NCBI GenBank assembly: GCA_025997595.1 | Contig: BNUU01000005.1 | Span: 10,218 to 74,217, forward strand | Origin: Spirochaetia bacterium | GTDB lineage: Bacteria; Spirochaetota; Spirochaetia; Treponematales; Breznakiellaceae | Direction of reading: 5' to 3' | Length of the DNA stretch: 64,000 nucleotides | Part shown: one piece after another, positions 1 to 8,756 of the stretch | How the letters are laid out: each line of letters begins with the position of its first letter | Position numbering within the stretch: the stretch's first letter is position 1 | Program-made: the position numbers and the translations under genes | The notes under the pieces: generated by a model | Database searches by the model: none | What the model was told of the DNA's origin: nothing | The model's input: the letters and a program-made list of their open reading frames with translations, nothing else

Positions 1-543
1 GACATCGACGCCAACGGCATTGTCCACGTCAGCGCCAAGGACCTGGGCACCGGCAAGGAGCAGAAGATCCGCATCGAAAGCTCATCGGGGCTGAACGACA
101 GCGACATCGACCGCATGGTCAAGGAGGCGGAAATCCACGCCGAGGAAGACAAGCGGGAACGTGAAAAGGCCGAGGTCCGCAACGAAGCGGACACCATGAT
201 CTACGGCACCGAAAAGAACATCAAGGACCTGGGCGACAAGGTAAGCGCCGAAGACAAGTCCAAAACCGAGGAAGCTATTGCCGAACTCCGCAAGGCCCTT
301 GAAGGGGAGGACCTCCAGGCCATCAAGGACAAGACCGAGGCCCTTAAGCAGGTGTCCTACAAGATCGCCGAGGAAATTTACAAGCAGCAAGCGGCACAAC
401 AGGGCGCTCAGGGCGGCGCAGGGCCCGGGGCCGGTCCCCAGGGCGACGCGGGCGGCGGTCCCGGTGCGGGTCCGCAGGGCGGCGACAGCAACACCAAGAG
501 CGCCGAGGATGCGGACTACGAAGTAGTCGACGACGATAAATAG
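1..543 (+). CDS. dnaK: Chaperone DnaK (Hsp70), C-terminal part
   Basis: The frame is open from base 1 and ends with TAG at 541-543, so only the last 180 residues are seen and the ATPase domain lies upstream of the window. The first ~35 residues are the end of the beta-sandwich substrate-binding domain ([20 protein letters not shown]). A charged helical lid follows, then a Gly/Pro/Gln-rich linker (residues ~135-165) and the acidic tail DYEVVDDDK, typical of bacterial Hsp70. It works in the cytosol with DnaJ and GrpE in ATP-driven protein folding. dnaJ follows 145 bp downstream on the same strand, with a long imperfect inverted repeat between them. Confidence 0.96.
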   Translation, partial: DIDANGIVHVSAKDLGTGKEQKIRIESSSGLNDSDIDRMVKEAEIHAEEDKREREKAEVRNEADTMIYGTEKNIKDLGDKVSAEDKSKTEEAIAELRKALEGEDLQAIKDKTEALKQVSYKIAEEIYKQQAAQQGAQGGAGPGAGPQGDAGGGPGAGPQGGDSNTKSAEDADYEVVDDDK

Positions 544-549
544 AAGAAA

Positions 550-657
550 AACCGCAAAGGACGCCAAGGATGCGCAAAGTTCGCAAAGGAAGGAAGATTA
601 TAAATTTTATTCCTTCTTTGCGTCCTTTGCGTTCTTCTCTTTGTGAACTTTGCGGTT
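550..657. repeat. Imperfect inverted repeat between dnaK and dnaJ
   Basis: The outer arms AACCGCAAAG (550-559) and CTTTGCGGTT (648-657) are exact reverse complements. Between them, units related to CGCAAAGGACGCAAAG recur on both sides in opposite orientation. The RNA could fold into a long irregular stem. It may be an intergenic repeat, or it may separate dnaK and dnaJ expression. There is no clear T-run for a standard terminator. Confidence 0.6.
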
Positions 658-688
658 ATTTCTTAATTCCTAATTAAAGGGTGCAGAT

Positions 689-1816
689 GTGGCAAAGCGT
701 GATTATTACGAAGTCCTGGGGGTGCAGAAAGGGGCATCCAAGGATGATATAAAGAAAGCATACCGGAAGCTTGCCATTCAATATCACCCGGACAAAAACC
801 CGGGGAACAAAGAGGCGGAGGAGAAATTCAAGGAAGCCACCGAAGCCTACGAGGTCCTCGGGGATGACCAGAAAAAATCCGCCTATGACCAGTTCGGTTT
901 TGCCGGCGTTGAGGGCATGGGCGGCCAGCACGATTATTCCCAGACCTTCCGGGGCTTTGAAGACCTCTTTGGCGGCGGGGACTTTTCCAGCATCTTCGAT
1001 ACCTTCTTCGGCGGCGGGGGCGGGCGGCGATCTTCCGGCGGTAACGGCGGCGTCCGGCAGGGAGCCAACCTCCGCTACGACATCGAAATACCCTTTAAGG
1101 ACGCGGTCTTCGGCACCAAAGTCGAAATTCAGTATTCCCGGAACGAGTCATGTCCCGCCTGCAAAGGTACCGGGGCGGCCAACGGCGCGGGGCGGAAAGT
1201 CTGCCCCACCTGTCAGGGTTCCGGGCAGGTCCGCCACAGCCAGGGCTTTTTCTCGGTGGCCTCTGCCTGCCCCAGCTGCGGCGGCGAAGGCTACGTTATC
1301 GAACAGCCCTGCAAGGAATGCGGCGGCTCGGGGACCCAAAAGAAACGGCAGAAAATTATGGTCACCATCCCCGCAGGGGTGGAAAACGGCAAACGGGTGG
1401 TCATACCCCGGCAGGGCGACGCCGGTCCCGGCGGCGGCCCCGCAGGGGACCTCTACGTGTTTATCCGGGTAAAACCCCACGAGCACTTTGAGCGGCAGGA
1501 CCTGGACCTCTACTGCGCGGTGCCCATCTCCATCACCCAGGCCAGCCTGGGGGCGGACATCCACGTAACTACCCTGGACGGCAAAACCATCAAGGTAAAA
1601 GTCCCCGCGGGAATCCAGAACGGCAAGATGCTCCGCATCCGGGACGAAGGGGTCCCCGCCGGGGGCCGCCGGGGCAACCTCTACATCAAGCTCATGGTCC
1701 AGATACCCGCCAAACTTTCCAAGCGGGGCCGGGAACTGCTGGAAGAACTCTCCAAAACTGAGGGTGAAAACGACAGCCCCAAACCGATACCCCTGTCGGA
1801 ATTCGCGGAACATTAG
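689..1816 (+). CDS. dnaJ: Chaperone protein DnaJ (Hsp40)
   Basis: Co-chaperone that delivers unfolded clients to DnaK and stimulates its ATPase. 375 residues, normal for the family, with all type I DnaJ parts in order: J domain (~1-70) with the HPD motif, a Gly/Phe-rich linker (~75-130), four zinc-binding repeats at ~154-211 ([32 protein letters not shown]), and the C-terminal client-binding domains. The start is GTG at 689, preceded by AAAGG at 676-680, which gives the canonical N-terminus [12 protein letters not shown]. Downstream of dnaK on the same strand. Confidence 0.98.
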   Translation: MAKRDYYEVLGVQKGASKDDIKKAYRKLAIQYHPDKNPGNKEAEEKFKEATEAYEVLGDDQKKSAYDQFGFAGVEGMGGQHDYSQTFRGFEDLFGGGDFSSIFDTFFGGGGGRRSSGGNGGVRQGANLRYDIEIPFKDAVFGTKVEIQYSRNESCPACKGTGAANGAGRKVCPTCQGSGQVRHSQGFFSVASACPSCGGEGYVIEQPCKECGGSGTQKKRQKIMVTIPAGVENGKRVVIPRQGDAGPGGGPAGDLYVFIRVKPHEHFERQDLDLYCAVPISITQASLGADIHVTTLDGKTIKVKVPAGIQNGKMLRIRDEGVPAGGRRGNLYIKLMVQIPAKLSKRGRELLEELSKTEGENDSPKPIPLSEFAEH

Positions 1817-1884
1817 CCGGCGGATCGTAGTTCTGTTCAGTATTAGTGTTCATGGCATAAATTGTATGTTATGCGAAATGCCCC

Positions 1885-1913
1885 TTGACGTTTTTACAAA
1901 AATGTGAAAAATA
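1885..1913 (+). promoter_or_regulatory. Possible promoter of the DUF4422 gene
   Basis: TTGACG at 1885-1890, a 17-nt spacer, then an A/T-rich -10-like hexamer AAAATA at 1908-1913. It overlaps the proposed GTG start at 1904, so if this -10 is used the translation start would be ATG 1919 or later. Weak evidence. Confidence 0.3.
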
Positions 1914-2863
1914 ATAAAATGAATGTAAAAGGTTTATCGAAGCTATTTACAAACGATACTTCTCGGGGGGGGGGTAAACATGTCCTTAAAATATTATCAT
2001 GTTTTATAAAACCATGGATGGTTCCTTGTGAAGATATATTTTTCCCAATTCATGGCGGAAAAAATATTTCAACTGTTGATTTAAAAATGCAAGGTGATGA
2101 TACCGGGGATAATATAAGTGATAAAAATTTAACATTCGGCGAGTTCACTGCCTGGTATTGGGCCTGGAAAAATATAAAAAAAATATACCCAAATCTTGAA
2201 TATATTGGATTATCACATTACAGACGATATTTTGCGATGGATAAGATCAAGGGTAATGGTGTAATCAAAACAGTAAGTGTTCCTGATATGAACGGATATG
2301 ATACCCTTTTCATCAATGAACTAAAGAAACATGATATAATTCTTCCAAAACAAATTGAATTTGAATGTGATTTACGGACACAATATTCATACTGGCATAA
2401 CAGTTTTGACTATCATTGTATAAAACAAATTATCCATGAATTGTCTCCGGAATATGACAATTCCTTTAATTACATTTTTGAAGAAAATAATAAAATGTCT
2501 TTATATTGCATGTTCGTTTCAAGGTATACTGTTTTTGACGAATATTTTAAATGGCTGTTTCCGATTTTGTTTGAAGCGGAACGTCGTATTGATGTTTCAA
2601 ATTATGATTCATATCAAAAAAGGGTATTTGCATTTCTGGCAGAACGCCTGATCAATGTTTATGTATATCACAATAAATTAAATATTTCATATAAACCAAT
2701 ATATTTTATTACGAATGACATTGATAAGATAAAAATTGTATTTCTATTAAAAAATTATGTAAAGGCAATTATAAAATTATTTATACCCTATGGCATTTTG
2801 AAATTTATCAAATATATGAAAAAAAGAAAATTATCGCAAAAGGGGTACAACCCGGAGACATAG
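1904..2863 (+). CDS. DUF4422 glycosyltransferase with poly-G tract
   Basis: 319 residues. The body from about residue 28 matches the DUF4422 family of surface-polysaccharide glycosyltransferases: an N-terminal FFPIHGGK element, GDNISDKNLTFGEFTAWYWAWKN split over residues ~70-95, then LEYIGLSHYRRYF. No signal peptide, so the enzyme probably acts in the cytosol on a glycan precursor. The gene is far more AT-rich than dnaJ or glyA, which suggests horizontal acquisition. Ten consecutive G (1965-1974) encode part of RGGG at residues 21-24, just before the catalytic domain. One base more gives an immediate TAA and one fewer gives a stop about 10 codons later. Start uncertain: GTG 1904 or ATG 1919, neither with a good Shine-Dalgarno sequence. 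The donor and acceptor sugars cannot be read from sequence. Confidence 0.82.
   Translation: MKNNKMNVKGLSKLFTNDTSRGGGKHVLKILSCFIKPWMVPCEDIFFPIHGGKNISTVDLKMQGDDTGDNISDKNLTFGEFTAWYWAWKNIKKIYPNLEYIGLSHYRRYFAMDKIKGNGVIKTVSVPDMNGYDTLFINELKKHDIILPKQIEFECDLRTQYSYWHNSFDYHCIKQIIHELSPEYDNSFNYIFEENNKMSLYCMFVSRYTVFDEYFKWLFPILFEAERRIDVSNYDSYQKRVFAFLAERLINVYVYHNKLNISYKPIYFITNDIDKIKIVFLLKNYVKAIIKLFIPYGILKFIKYMKKRKLSQKGYNPET
1965..1974 (+). repeat. Poly-G tract (G10) inside a glycosyltransferase gene
   Basis: Ten uninterrupted G within an otherwise AT-rich coding sequence. At G10 the frame is open through the DUF4422 domain, while G9 and G11 both give early stops. A classical layout for phase variation by slipped-strand mispairing. 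Confidence 0.85.
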
Positions 2864-2914
2864 GGTATATGCTGCTTTTTTACCCCTGGGGACTGATAAA
2901 AAAAAGCATCAGCC

Positions 2915-3079
2915 TCACTCCCCCGGCACATCATCCTCCAAAATTTTTCCGCAGTTATCGCACTTGTAGGGCGGCTGCATGTCCTCGTAAATGTAATTCG
3001 TTGTTCCGCATTTTTCGCAGTAAAGTTCCTTGTCGGGAACTTCAAATTTCTTTCCGTTAAGTTCAACAATTTTACTCAT
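2915..3079 (-). CDS. Small zinc-ribbon protein (54 aa) in the PIN toxin operon
   Basis: Short reverse-strand ORF starting ATG at 3079 and ending TGA at 2915-2917. It has a strong Shine-Dalgarno (AAGGAG) 7 nt upstream inside the end of the preceding toxin gene, and the toxin stop codon lies 2 nt before this start. The product begins MSKIVELNGKKFEVPDKELY and has two cysteine pairs, CEKC and CDNC, about 20 residues apart, which would form one zinc ribbon. The ending is acidic. It is the third gene of the operon antitoxin-toxin-zinc ribbon. Its role is unknown; it could bind nucleic acid or modulate the toxin, but nothing in the sequence shows this. Confidence 0.7.
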   Translation of the reverse strand: MSKIVELNGKKFEVPDKELYCEKCGTTNYIYEDMQPPYKCDNCGKILEDDVPGE

Positions 3080-3081
3080 CT

Positions 3082-3525
3082 TTATGCTCCTTGATATTCC
3101 CTAAACACATTCTCAATCCGCTCCTTCCCCGGCAGCCGGTACACGTCGAAGTCGGAATCGATGCTGATGATGGACCGGATGCCGGTTTTTTCGGCGGCAA
3201 TCACCAGGGTGCAGTCGGCAAAGTCCATCGGTAAATCTTTGTATTTCCGGGTCAGTTCGATGACACGGGCGATGTCCTGTTGTTTGATGTCCTCAATGAG
3301 GAGGCCCCGCCGCAGTATCCACTCAAAAAAGTTGATCTGCGCCTGGATGTTAAAATTCAGCATGTAGGACACCTCGGTGACCACCGCGGAGGTGGTGACC
3401 AGACGCCAGGATTTGCCCCGGATAAAGGCCTTTATTTTCTCGTGATAATGGTCGTCCCGGTCGAAAAGGGCGATGAGGGGGCCTGAGTCAACGAGGATGG
3501 TGTTTATTGGTATTGCGCTTGGCAT
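3082..3525 (-). CDS. Type II toxin, PIN-domain ribonuclease (VapC-like)
   Basis: 147-residue PIN-domain protein, predicted to be a Mg2+-dependent ribonuclease toxin. The acidic residues expected of the family are visible: Asp in ILVDSGPLIALFDRDD near the N-terminus, Glu in TSAVVTEVSY, Asp in MDFADCTLVIAAE, and Asp in SIDSDFDVYR. It lies directly downstream of a ribbon-helix-helix-type antitoxin gene, overlapping its end by about 38 nt, so the start could be a little further in. A small zinc-ribbon gene follows after 2 nt. Antitoxin binding would keep the toxin silent in normal growth (established for VapBC). Confidence 0.88.
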   Translation of the reverse strand: MPSAIPINTILVDSGPLIALFDRDDHYHEKIKAFIRGKSWRLVTTSAVVTEVSYMLNFNIQAQINFFEWILRRGLLIEDIKQQDIARVIELTRKYKDLPMDFADCTLVIAAEKTGIRSIISIDSDFDVYRLPGKERIENVFREYQGA

Positions 3526-3754
3526 TTATCTTGTCCCGCAGTATTTCTTTGTAATTCTGGGACAGATTCCCGTCCCCGCTGCCGTAATCATCAAAATATT
3601 CTTCCCCGATGTTGAAGGAATCGTTATATTCGATATCCTGACCCAGGTACTGTACCAGGGCTTCCTTTACCATGTCGGACTTGGAGACATGCTTTGCCCG
3701 GGAAGTCGAAGCAAGGAGTTGTTCGAGTTCGTCGGGCAATCGTGCGCTTATCAT
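3488..3754 (-). CDS. Ribbon-helix-helix antitoxin (VapB-like)
   Basis: 88 residues. The N-terminal half (MISARLPDELEQLL...SKSDMVKEALVQYL) fits a ribbon-helix-helix DNA-binding fold. The acidic middle (EYNDSFNIGEEYFDDYGSGD) is of the kind that wraps around a PIN toxin. Start ATG at 3754 with AGGA upstream. First gene of a three-gene operon with the PIN toxin and a zinc-ribbon protein. Antitoxins of this type usually repress their own promoter, and a sigma-70-like promoter is present just upstream at 3780-3808. Confidence 0.85.
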   Translation of the reverse strand: MISARLPDELEQLLASTSRAKHVSKSDMVKEALVQYLGQDIEYNDSFNIGEEYFDDYGSGDGNLSQNYKEILRDKINAKRNTNKHHPR

Positions 3755-3779
3755 AGTTCCTGATCTTCCTTTATGACAA

Positions 3780-3808
3780 AGTGTAATACATCAAACAAGA
3801 TCTGTCAA
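3780..3808 (-). promoter_or_regulatory. Promoter of the PIN toxin-antitoxin operon
   Basis: On the minus strand TTGACA (3808-3803), a 17-nt spacer, TACACT (3785-3780). This places the start of transcription about 20 nt before the antitoxin ATG. Confidence 0.7.
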
Positions 3809-3831
3809 GGCGCCACGGCATATTCGCCCCC

Positions 3832-3861
3832 TTGCGCCCCCCTGCCCTGTGGGACTATGCT
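3832..3861 (+). promoter_or_regulatory. Promoter of glyA
   Basis: TTGCGC (3832-3837), 18-nt spacer, TATGCT (3856-3861). The -10 ends 8 nt before ATG 3870, so the transcript would start at or next to the start codon and have essentially no leader. Confidence 0.55.
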
Positions 3862-3869
3862 TAGGCATC

Positions 3870-5420
3870 ATGAATAAGAACCCCGTCGCTTCATATCTGG
3901 CCGCAACGGTCCCGGACAAGGTGAATACCAGCCTTTTAGCCTATCTTTGCAACCTTCAGGAGACCGCCGGTGTGGCGCCGGAGATTGCCGCTTCCATCGT
4001 CAGGGAATTGGCAAACCAGCGGAAGCGGGTCAAGCTTATCGCCAGCGAGAACTACTGCTCCATGCCGGTGCAGCTGACCATGGGGAACCTTTTGACCGAT
4101 AAATACGCCGAAGGGATGCCCCATCACCGGTTTTACGCGGGGAACGAGAATGTGGACGCCATAGAGGCCCTGGCTGCAGAGGAGGCCTGCAAGGTTTTCG
4201 GCGCCGAATATGCCAATGTGCAGCCCCACTGCGGGGCGGACGCCAATATGCTGGCCTTTTGGGCCATCCTCTCCACCCGTGTGGAGGCCCCGGCGCTGGC
4301 AAAGTACGGCGAAACCAATCTCTACAAGCTTACCGATGCCCAATGGGCGGAGCTCAAGACGGATCTGGGGAACCAGCGGCTTTTGGGGCTGGACTACTAC
4401 TCCGGAGGCCATTTGACCCACGGTTATCGCTACAATGTTTCCTCCCGGATGTTCGATGTCTACGGTTATATGGTCTCTAAGGAAACGGGCCTTCTGGATT
4501 ACGATGCAATTGAGAAGCAGGCCCTTGAGGTAAAGCCCCTGATCCTGCTGGCGGGTTATTCCGCCTATCCCCGCAAAATCGACTTTAAACGGATGCGGGA
4601 GATTGCCGATAAGGTGGGGGCGGTGTTCATGGTGGACATGGCCCACTTCGCCGGGTTGGTGGCGGGGAAGGTCTTTACCGGTGTGTATGACCCGGTGCCA
4701 TATGCCCACGTGGTTACCAGTACCACCCACAAGACCCTGCGGGGGCCCCGTGCGGGCCTGGTACTTTCCACCAGGGAATTTGCCGAAGCTCTGGACAAGG
4801 GCTGTCCCCTCACCATGGGCGGGCCCCTGCCCCATGTTATCGCCGCAAAGGCCGTGGCCTTTAAGGAAGCGGGGCAGCCGGAGTTCCGGCAGTATGCCCG
4901 ACGGATCGTGGAAAACGCCCAGGCCCTGGCCGCCGCCTGTGTCAAGGGTGGGCTGGAAGTGCTTACCGGCGGCACCGATAATCACCTTCTTCTGGTCAAC
5001 GTCCGTAACCTCCACTCAGGGGAAAACGCCATCACCGGCCGCCAGGCGGAAAGCGCCCTGCATGAATGCAACATCACCCTGAACCGGAACAGTCTCCCCT
5101 TCGACCCCAACGGTCCCTGGTACACCTCGGGGCTGCGGATCGGCACTGCGGCGGTTACCACCCTGGGGATGGGCACAGCCGACATGGAGGAGCTGGGGGC
5201 CATTATCAGCCTGGTCCTCAAGAACACCAGCCCTGCCGTCGAGAAGCCGGCGAAGCTTCCTCTGGCCGGCAAGGACCCGGCCAAAAAAAGCAAGGCCAGG
5301 TACGTGATCGCGGAAAAGGGCAAGGCCGAAGCCATTGAGCGGGTCAAAAAGCTGCTGGATCGCTATCCGGTATACCCGGAACTGGACCTGGAACTGCTCA
5401 AAAAGGCCTTTGTGGAATAA
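3870..5420 (+). CDS. glyA: Serine hydroxymethyltransferase
   Basis: Pyridoxal-phosphate enzyme that interconverts serine and glycine and loads one-carbon units onto tetrahydrofolate. Family hallmarks: RVKLIASENYCS, the YAEGMPHHRFYAGNENVD segment, the histidine pair in VDMAHFAGLVAG, and the PLP lysine in TSTTHKTLRGPRAG. At 516 residues it is longer than the ~420-residue E. coli form. It matches the long form known in treponemes and chlamydiae, with an extra internal segment (about residues 130-190) and a Lys-rich C-terminal extension. I choose ATG 3870 over the in-frame GTG at 3849 because the predicted -10 box (TATGCT) overlaps the latter stretch. Monocistronic by position. Confidence 0.95.
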   Translation: MNKNPVASYLAATVPDKVNTSLLAYLCNLQETAGVAPEIAASIVRELANQRKRVKLIASENYCSMPVQLTMGNLLTDKYAEGMPHHRFYAGNENVDAIEALAAEEACKVFGAEYANVQPHCGADANMLAFWAILSTRVEAPALAKYGETNLYKLTDAQWAELKTDLGNQRLLGLDYYSGGHLTHGYRYNVSSRMFDVYGYMVSKETGLLDYDAIEKQALEVKPLILLAGYSAYPRKIDFKRMREIADKVGAVFMVDMAHFAGLVAGKVFTGVYDPVPYAHVVTSTTHKTLRGPRAGLVLSTREFAEALDKGCPLTMGGPLPHVIAAKAVAFKEAGQPEFRQYARRIVENAQALAAACVKGGLEVLTGGTDNHLLLVNVRNLHSGENAITGRQAESALHECNITLNRNSLPFDPNGPWYTSGLRIGTAAVTTLGMGTADMEELGAIISLVLKNTSPAVEKPAKLPLAGKDPAKKSKARYVIAEKGKAEAIERVKKLLDRYPVYPELDLELLKKAFVE

Positions 5421-5494
5421 TCCGGCGCACGCAGCGAGGCAATGCGTTGCGGGGGGTGGACTTTGTATCATCAATGCAATATTATTAAAGAATA

Positions 5495-6187
5495 ATGAAA
5501 CGCGGGTTTTTTATCGTTTTTCTTTTGATTGTTGGGTGTTTTTTTATATACGGGCAGGAAATTATCACCGCCGAGCGCTATCTGGAGTCGGTTTCGGAGC
5601 GGTACGGCGGAATTAAGGACTATGAAGCCCGGCTGGCGATCCGTTCCGGGAATACCGAGATGCAGGGGACGGTGAGTCATCTCTCTCCTTCGTTTTTGCG
5701 GATCGATTTTACCCGGCCGGCGGAACAGGTTATCGTGTTTAACGGCGAATTGTTGACGGTGTATCTGCCGGAATACCGGGCGGTGCTGAATCAGGATATT
5801 ACGGCAAGCCGGCGGTCGGGGGCGGCTGCGAATTCGGCCGGGCTGGCCACGGCCCAGGGGCTTACCCTGCTCAGGCGTAACTATATTCCCAGCTTTGTGA
5901 CCGGCCCGGACCCGATTCCCCTGGATGACGGTTCGAAGGAGCGGGTGGTTAAGCTGCGGCTTACCCGGCGCTCCATTTCCGAGGGTTTTCGGGAGCTGAT
6001 CCTGAGCGTGGACCCCGAAACCCAGCTGATCCGCCGTATTGAGGGGCGGACTATCGCGGAAGGTTTGGTGCGCTTTGATTTTTCGAATATCAGAACCAAT
6101 CAGGGGATTCCGACCCAGCGGTTCATCTACGATTCCCCCGCATCGGCAAATCTGATCAATAATTTTCTGTTTCGGGATACCGATTAG
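5495..6187 (+). CDS. LolA-like outer-membrane lipoprotein carrier
   Basis: 230 residues with an N-terminal signal peptide (MKRGFFIVFLLIVGCFFIYGQ). The mature part resembles LolA/LolB-fold periplasmic carriers: AERYLESVSERYGGIKDYEARLAI at the N-terminus, then strands with TRPAEQVIVFNGELLTVYLPEY. It probably ferries lipoproteins or other lipids between the inner and outer membranes. The cysteine at residue 15 lies within the hydrophobic core, so a lipobox is unlikely. A TATTAT box lies 8-9 nt before the ATG. It is followed 25 bp later by rodZ on the same strand, suggesting an envelope-biogenesis operon lolA-rodZ-rimO. Confidence 0.8.
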   Translation: MKRGFFIVFLLIVGCFFIYGQEIITAERYLESVSERYGGIKDYEARLAIRSGNTEMQGTVSHLSPSFLRIDFTRPAEQVIVFNGELLTVYLPEYRAVLNQDITASRRSGAAANSAGLATAQGLTLLRRNYIPSFVTGPDPIPLDDGSKERVVKLRLTRRSISEGFRELILSVDPETQLIRRIEGRTIAEGLVRFDFSNIRTNQGIPTQRFIYDSPASANLINNFLFRDTD

Positions 6188-6212
6188 GGTGTTCCCCTTG
6201 AGGAGGAAGTAG

Positions 6213-7328
6213 GTGGAATCCCTGGGAGATAAACTGAAGACCGCCCGTGAGTTGAAGGGGTATAGCCATGATCAGGTGAGCCGGGAAACCAATATTGCCG
6301 GCCGCTATCTTGAAGCCCTGGAGACGGAGGAATTTTCGGTCTTCCCCGGGGAGCCCTATCTCCTGGGTTTTTTACGGAACTATGGGGAATATCTGGGGCT
6401 GGATGTGGGGGAGCTGCTTTCCCTGTACCGGGCACTCAAGATTCAGGAGCAGCCGGTCCCGGTGGAGCAGCTGCTGCGGTCCCCTCCCAATTATGCCAAA
6501 ATCATATTGAGTATCCTGATTCCCCTTTTGGTCCTTGGGGCCGCAGGGGGCGGCTACTATCTTTTCAAAAACCGTCCCAAAAGGGTAGTTTCCGCCGCGC
6601 CGGTCCGATCTGCGGAGGAATACATGATGAGTACCGAATCCCTGGAGCGGCGCTTTTACCGTGGGGATTCGATTCTGATTCCTCTGGGCGCCGACCAGTA
6701 CAAGCTTGCGCTGTCTAACCTGGGAGAGGCGGTGACCATTAGTACCCCCGGCGGCGCGGTGATGCTGGATTTAAGCCAGGAAGTAAGTATAGACCTGAAC
6801 AATGACGGCATTGCCGAGCTGCGGATCACCGCGGTGGATTTTGCCAAAAATGACAGCTCCGCCGGGGCTTTGCTGCGCTTTGAGCTGAACAATAGCGCCC
6901 CGGCGCTTGATGCGGCGGTCTCCGGCGGGAACGATGCTGCTGCCTCCATTCCCGGCCCCGCAGCCGCTGTGTCCCCCGGCGCTACGGTGATTTTTACCTC
7001 TAACAACCCCTACCCTTTTACCCTGCAATCCGCTTTTCAGGGTTATTGCATGTTCCGTTGGGAGATTCTTGCAGAACGGGACCGGCGGGGTCAGAACGAG
7101 GATTATTTTCAGCGGGGGCAGGAGCTTAACATTCAGGCCCAGAACGGTATCCGTATCTGGGCATCCAACGCCCAGGCGGCAAAATCGCAGGTCATAGGCG
7201 GCGGCCGGACGGTCCCCCTGGAACTGGGCAGCGCCGGTGAAGTGGTGGTGGCGGAAATCCGCTGGGTCCGGGACGAAGACGGCCGCTACCGGCTGGTCCT
7301 GACGCGGCTTGAGACCGCGGCCCAATAA
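6213..7328 (+). CDS. rodZ: RodZ-like cell-shape protein
   Basis: 371 residues with the RodZ layout: an N-terminal Xre-type helix-turn-helix (residues ~3-75, LGDKLKTARELKGYSHDQVSRETNI...YLEALE), one transmembrane helix at ~95-118 (AKIILSILIPLLVLGAAGG), then a long periplasmic part whose C-terminal third (from about residue 275) is the DUF4115-type beta domain. RodZ links MreB filaments to the wall-elongation machine. Start is GTG 6213 after AGGAGG. It sits between the lolA-like gene and rimO, 9 bp before the latter. Known family traits support the role; the periplasmic domain is divergent. Confidence 0.88.
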   Translation: MESLGDKLKTARELKGYSHDQVSRETNIAGRYLEALETEEFSVFPGEPYLLGFLRNYGEYLGLDVGELLSLYRALKIQEQPVPVEQLLRSPPNYAKIILSILIPLLVLGAAGGGYYLFKNRPKRVVSAAPVRSAEEYMMSTESLERRFYRGDSILIPLGADQYKLALSNLGEAVTISTPGGAVMLDLSQEVSIDLNNDGIAELRITAVDFAKNDSSAGALLRFELNNSAPALDAAVSGGNDAAASIPGPAAAVSPGATVIFTSNNPYPFTLQSAFQGYCMFRWEILAERDRRGQNEDYFQRGQELNIQAQNGIRIWASNAQAAKSQVIGGGRTVPLELGSAGEVVVAEIRWVRDEDGRYRLVLTRLETAAQ

Positions 7329-7337
7329 GCCCAAAAC

Positions 7338-8738
7338 GTGCGCCCCAATCCATTCCCCCCGCGCTTTTTTCTTGATCCCTTTGGCTGTGTAAAAAACCAG
7401 GTCGACGCGGAAACCATGATGGCCTGTCTTAACGGGGCGGGCTGGATCGCCGCAGAAGACGCCGCCGATGCGGACCTTATCATCATCAACTCCTGTGGGT
7501 TCATCGAAAGCGCCAAACAGGAATCGATCAACGCGGTCCTCCTCTGGCGCAAACGCTACCCCGACAAAAAAATTCTCCTTGCCGGCTGCCTGGCCCAACG
7601 CTACGCCAAGGAGCTCGCCGAATCCCTCCCGGAGGCGGATCTGCTTTTCGGCAACACGGACCTTGGCGGAATTATTGGGGCGGCGGCGCAGACCCTGGGC
7701 GTGGAGGCGGGCGTAGTGGAAACGGGCGGAAGAACCCTCCCCGCAGAAGGTGAAGGGAGCCATACCGGGAACCGGCCGCTGCTTTCCCTGCCCGGCTCCG
7801 CCTATGTCAAAATCAACGAGGGCTGCAACAACCGCTGTACCTTTTGTTCCATTCCCCTTATCCGGGGCAGCCTCCGCAGCCGCAGTATTACTCATGTGTT
7901 CGCCGAATGCCGGGAACTCCTGGGCCGGGGCATCAGGGAACTGTGCCTTATCGGTCAGGACATCGGCTCCTATGGCAAGGATTTTTCCGGGGCTAAAAGT
8001 TTACTTCCAGGAAGTTTACTTCCCGATTTGCTGGAAGCCCTCTCTGAATTAAAGGGAGATTTTTGGGTACGGCTGCTCTACATTCACCCGGACAATTTTC
8101 CCCTGCCCATTCTGGATATCATGGAACGGGACAAACGGTTCCTCCCCTATTTTGATCTTCCCTTCCAGCATGGTTCCGAAAAAATTCTTGCGGCCATGAA
8201 CCGCCGGGGCAATGCGGAAATTTATCTCAATCTTATAAAAACTATCCGCTCCCGGCTTCCCGGTGCAGTGATACGCTCGACTTTTCTTTTGGGCTTCCCC
8301 GGCGAAACTGAAGATGATTTCCGGGCCCTGCTGGATTTTCAGGACAAGGCCCGGCTTGACTGGCTTGGCTGCTTCACCTATTCCCGGGAGGAGGACACCC
8401 CCGCTTATGCCATGAAGCCGAGGGTCCCCAAAAAGCTTGCGGCCGAACGGAAACGCATTGTCGAAGAACGGCAGATCAGCATCAGTGAAAAGCAGATGGA
8501 TCCCTTTGTGGGCAAAGATTTTGATGTGCTGGTGGAAGAAGCGGTGGATGAAGAAGAGGGCCTGTATCTGGGGCGGATCTACTGCCAGGCCCCGGAGGTG
8601 GACGGCGCCGCAGTGATCTCCGACACCGGAACGGTGTCGGCCGGCGATCGGCATTTGGCGCCGGGCAGCATGGTCCGGGGCAGGGTTGTTGGACGGGCGG
8701 GGGTTGATCTGGAATTGAAAATCACGGGTAAATCATGA
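7338..8738 (+). CDS. rimO: Ribosomal protein S12 methylthiotransferase RimO
   Basis: Radical-SAM enzyme that methylthiolates an aspartate of ribosomal protein S12. 466 residues with three parts: the N-terminal MTTase domain with the auxiliary-cluster cysteines C17 (FGCVKN), C53 (NSCGF) and C84 (AGCLAQ); the radical-SAM core with C163, C167 and C170 (CNNRCTFC); and a C-terminal TRAM domain. The FLDPFGCVKN...VDAE start favours RimO over MiaB. Start is GTG at 7338, 9 bp after rodZ, so it is probably co-transcribed with rodZ. Converges with the acyl-CoA ligase gene. Confidence 0.93.
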   Translation: MRPNPFPPRFFLDPFGCVKNQVDAETMMACLNGAGWIAAEDAADADLIIINSCGFIESAKQESINAVLLWRKRYPDKKILLAGCLAQRYAKELAESLPEADLLFGNTDLGGIIGAAAQTLGVEAGVVETGGRTLPAEGEGSHTGNRPLLSLPGSAYVKINEGCNNRCTFCSIPLIRGSLRSRSITHVFAECRELLGRGIRELCLIGQDIGSYGKDFSGAKSLLPGSLLPDLLEALSELKGDFWVRLLYIHPDNFPLPILDIMERDKRFLPYFDLPFQHGSEKILAAMNRRGNAEIYLNLIKTIRSRLPGAVIRSTFLLGFPGETEDDFRALLDFQDKARLDWLGCFTYSREEDTPAYAMKPRVPKKLAAERKRIVEERQISISEKQMDPFVGKDFDVLVEEAVDEEEGLYLGRIYCQAPEVDGAAVISDTGTVSAGDRHLAPGSMVRGRVVGRAGVDLELKITGKS

Positions 8739-8756
8739 AACGAAATGGGCCGCCGC

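Noticed and set aside
82-567. Long reverse-strand ORF opposite dnaK
   Set aside because: It is a shadow of the dnaK frame in GC-rich DNA, with no ribosome site or family features.
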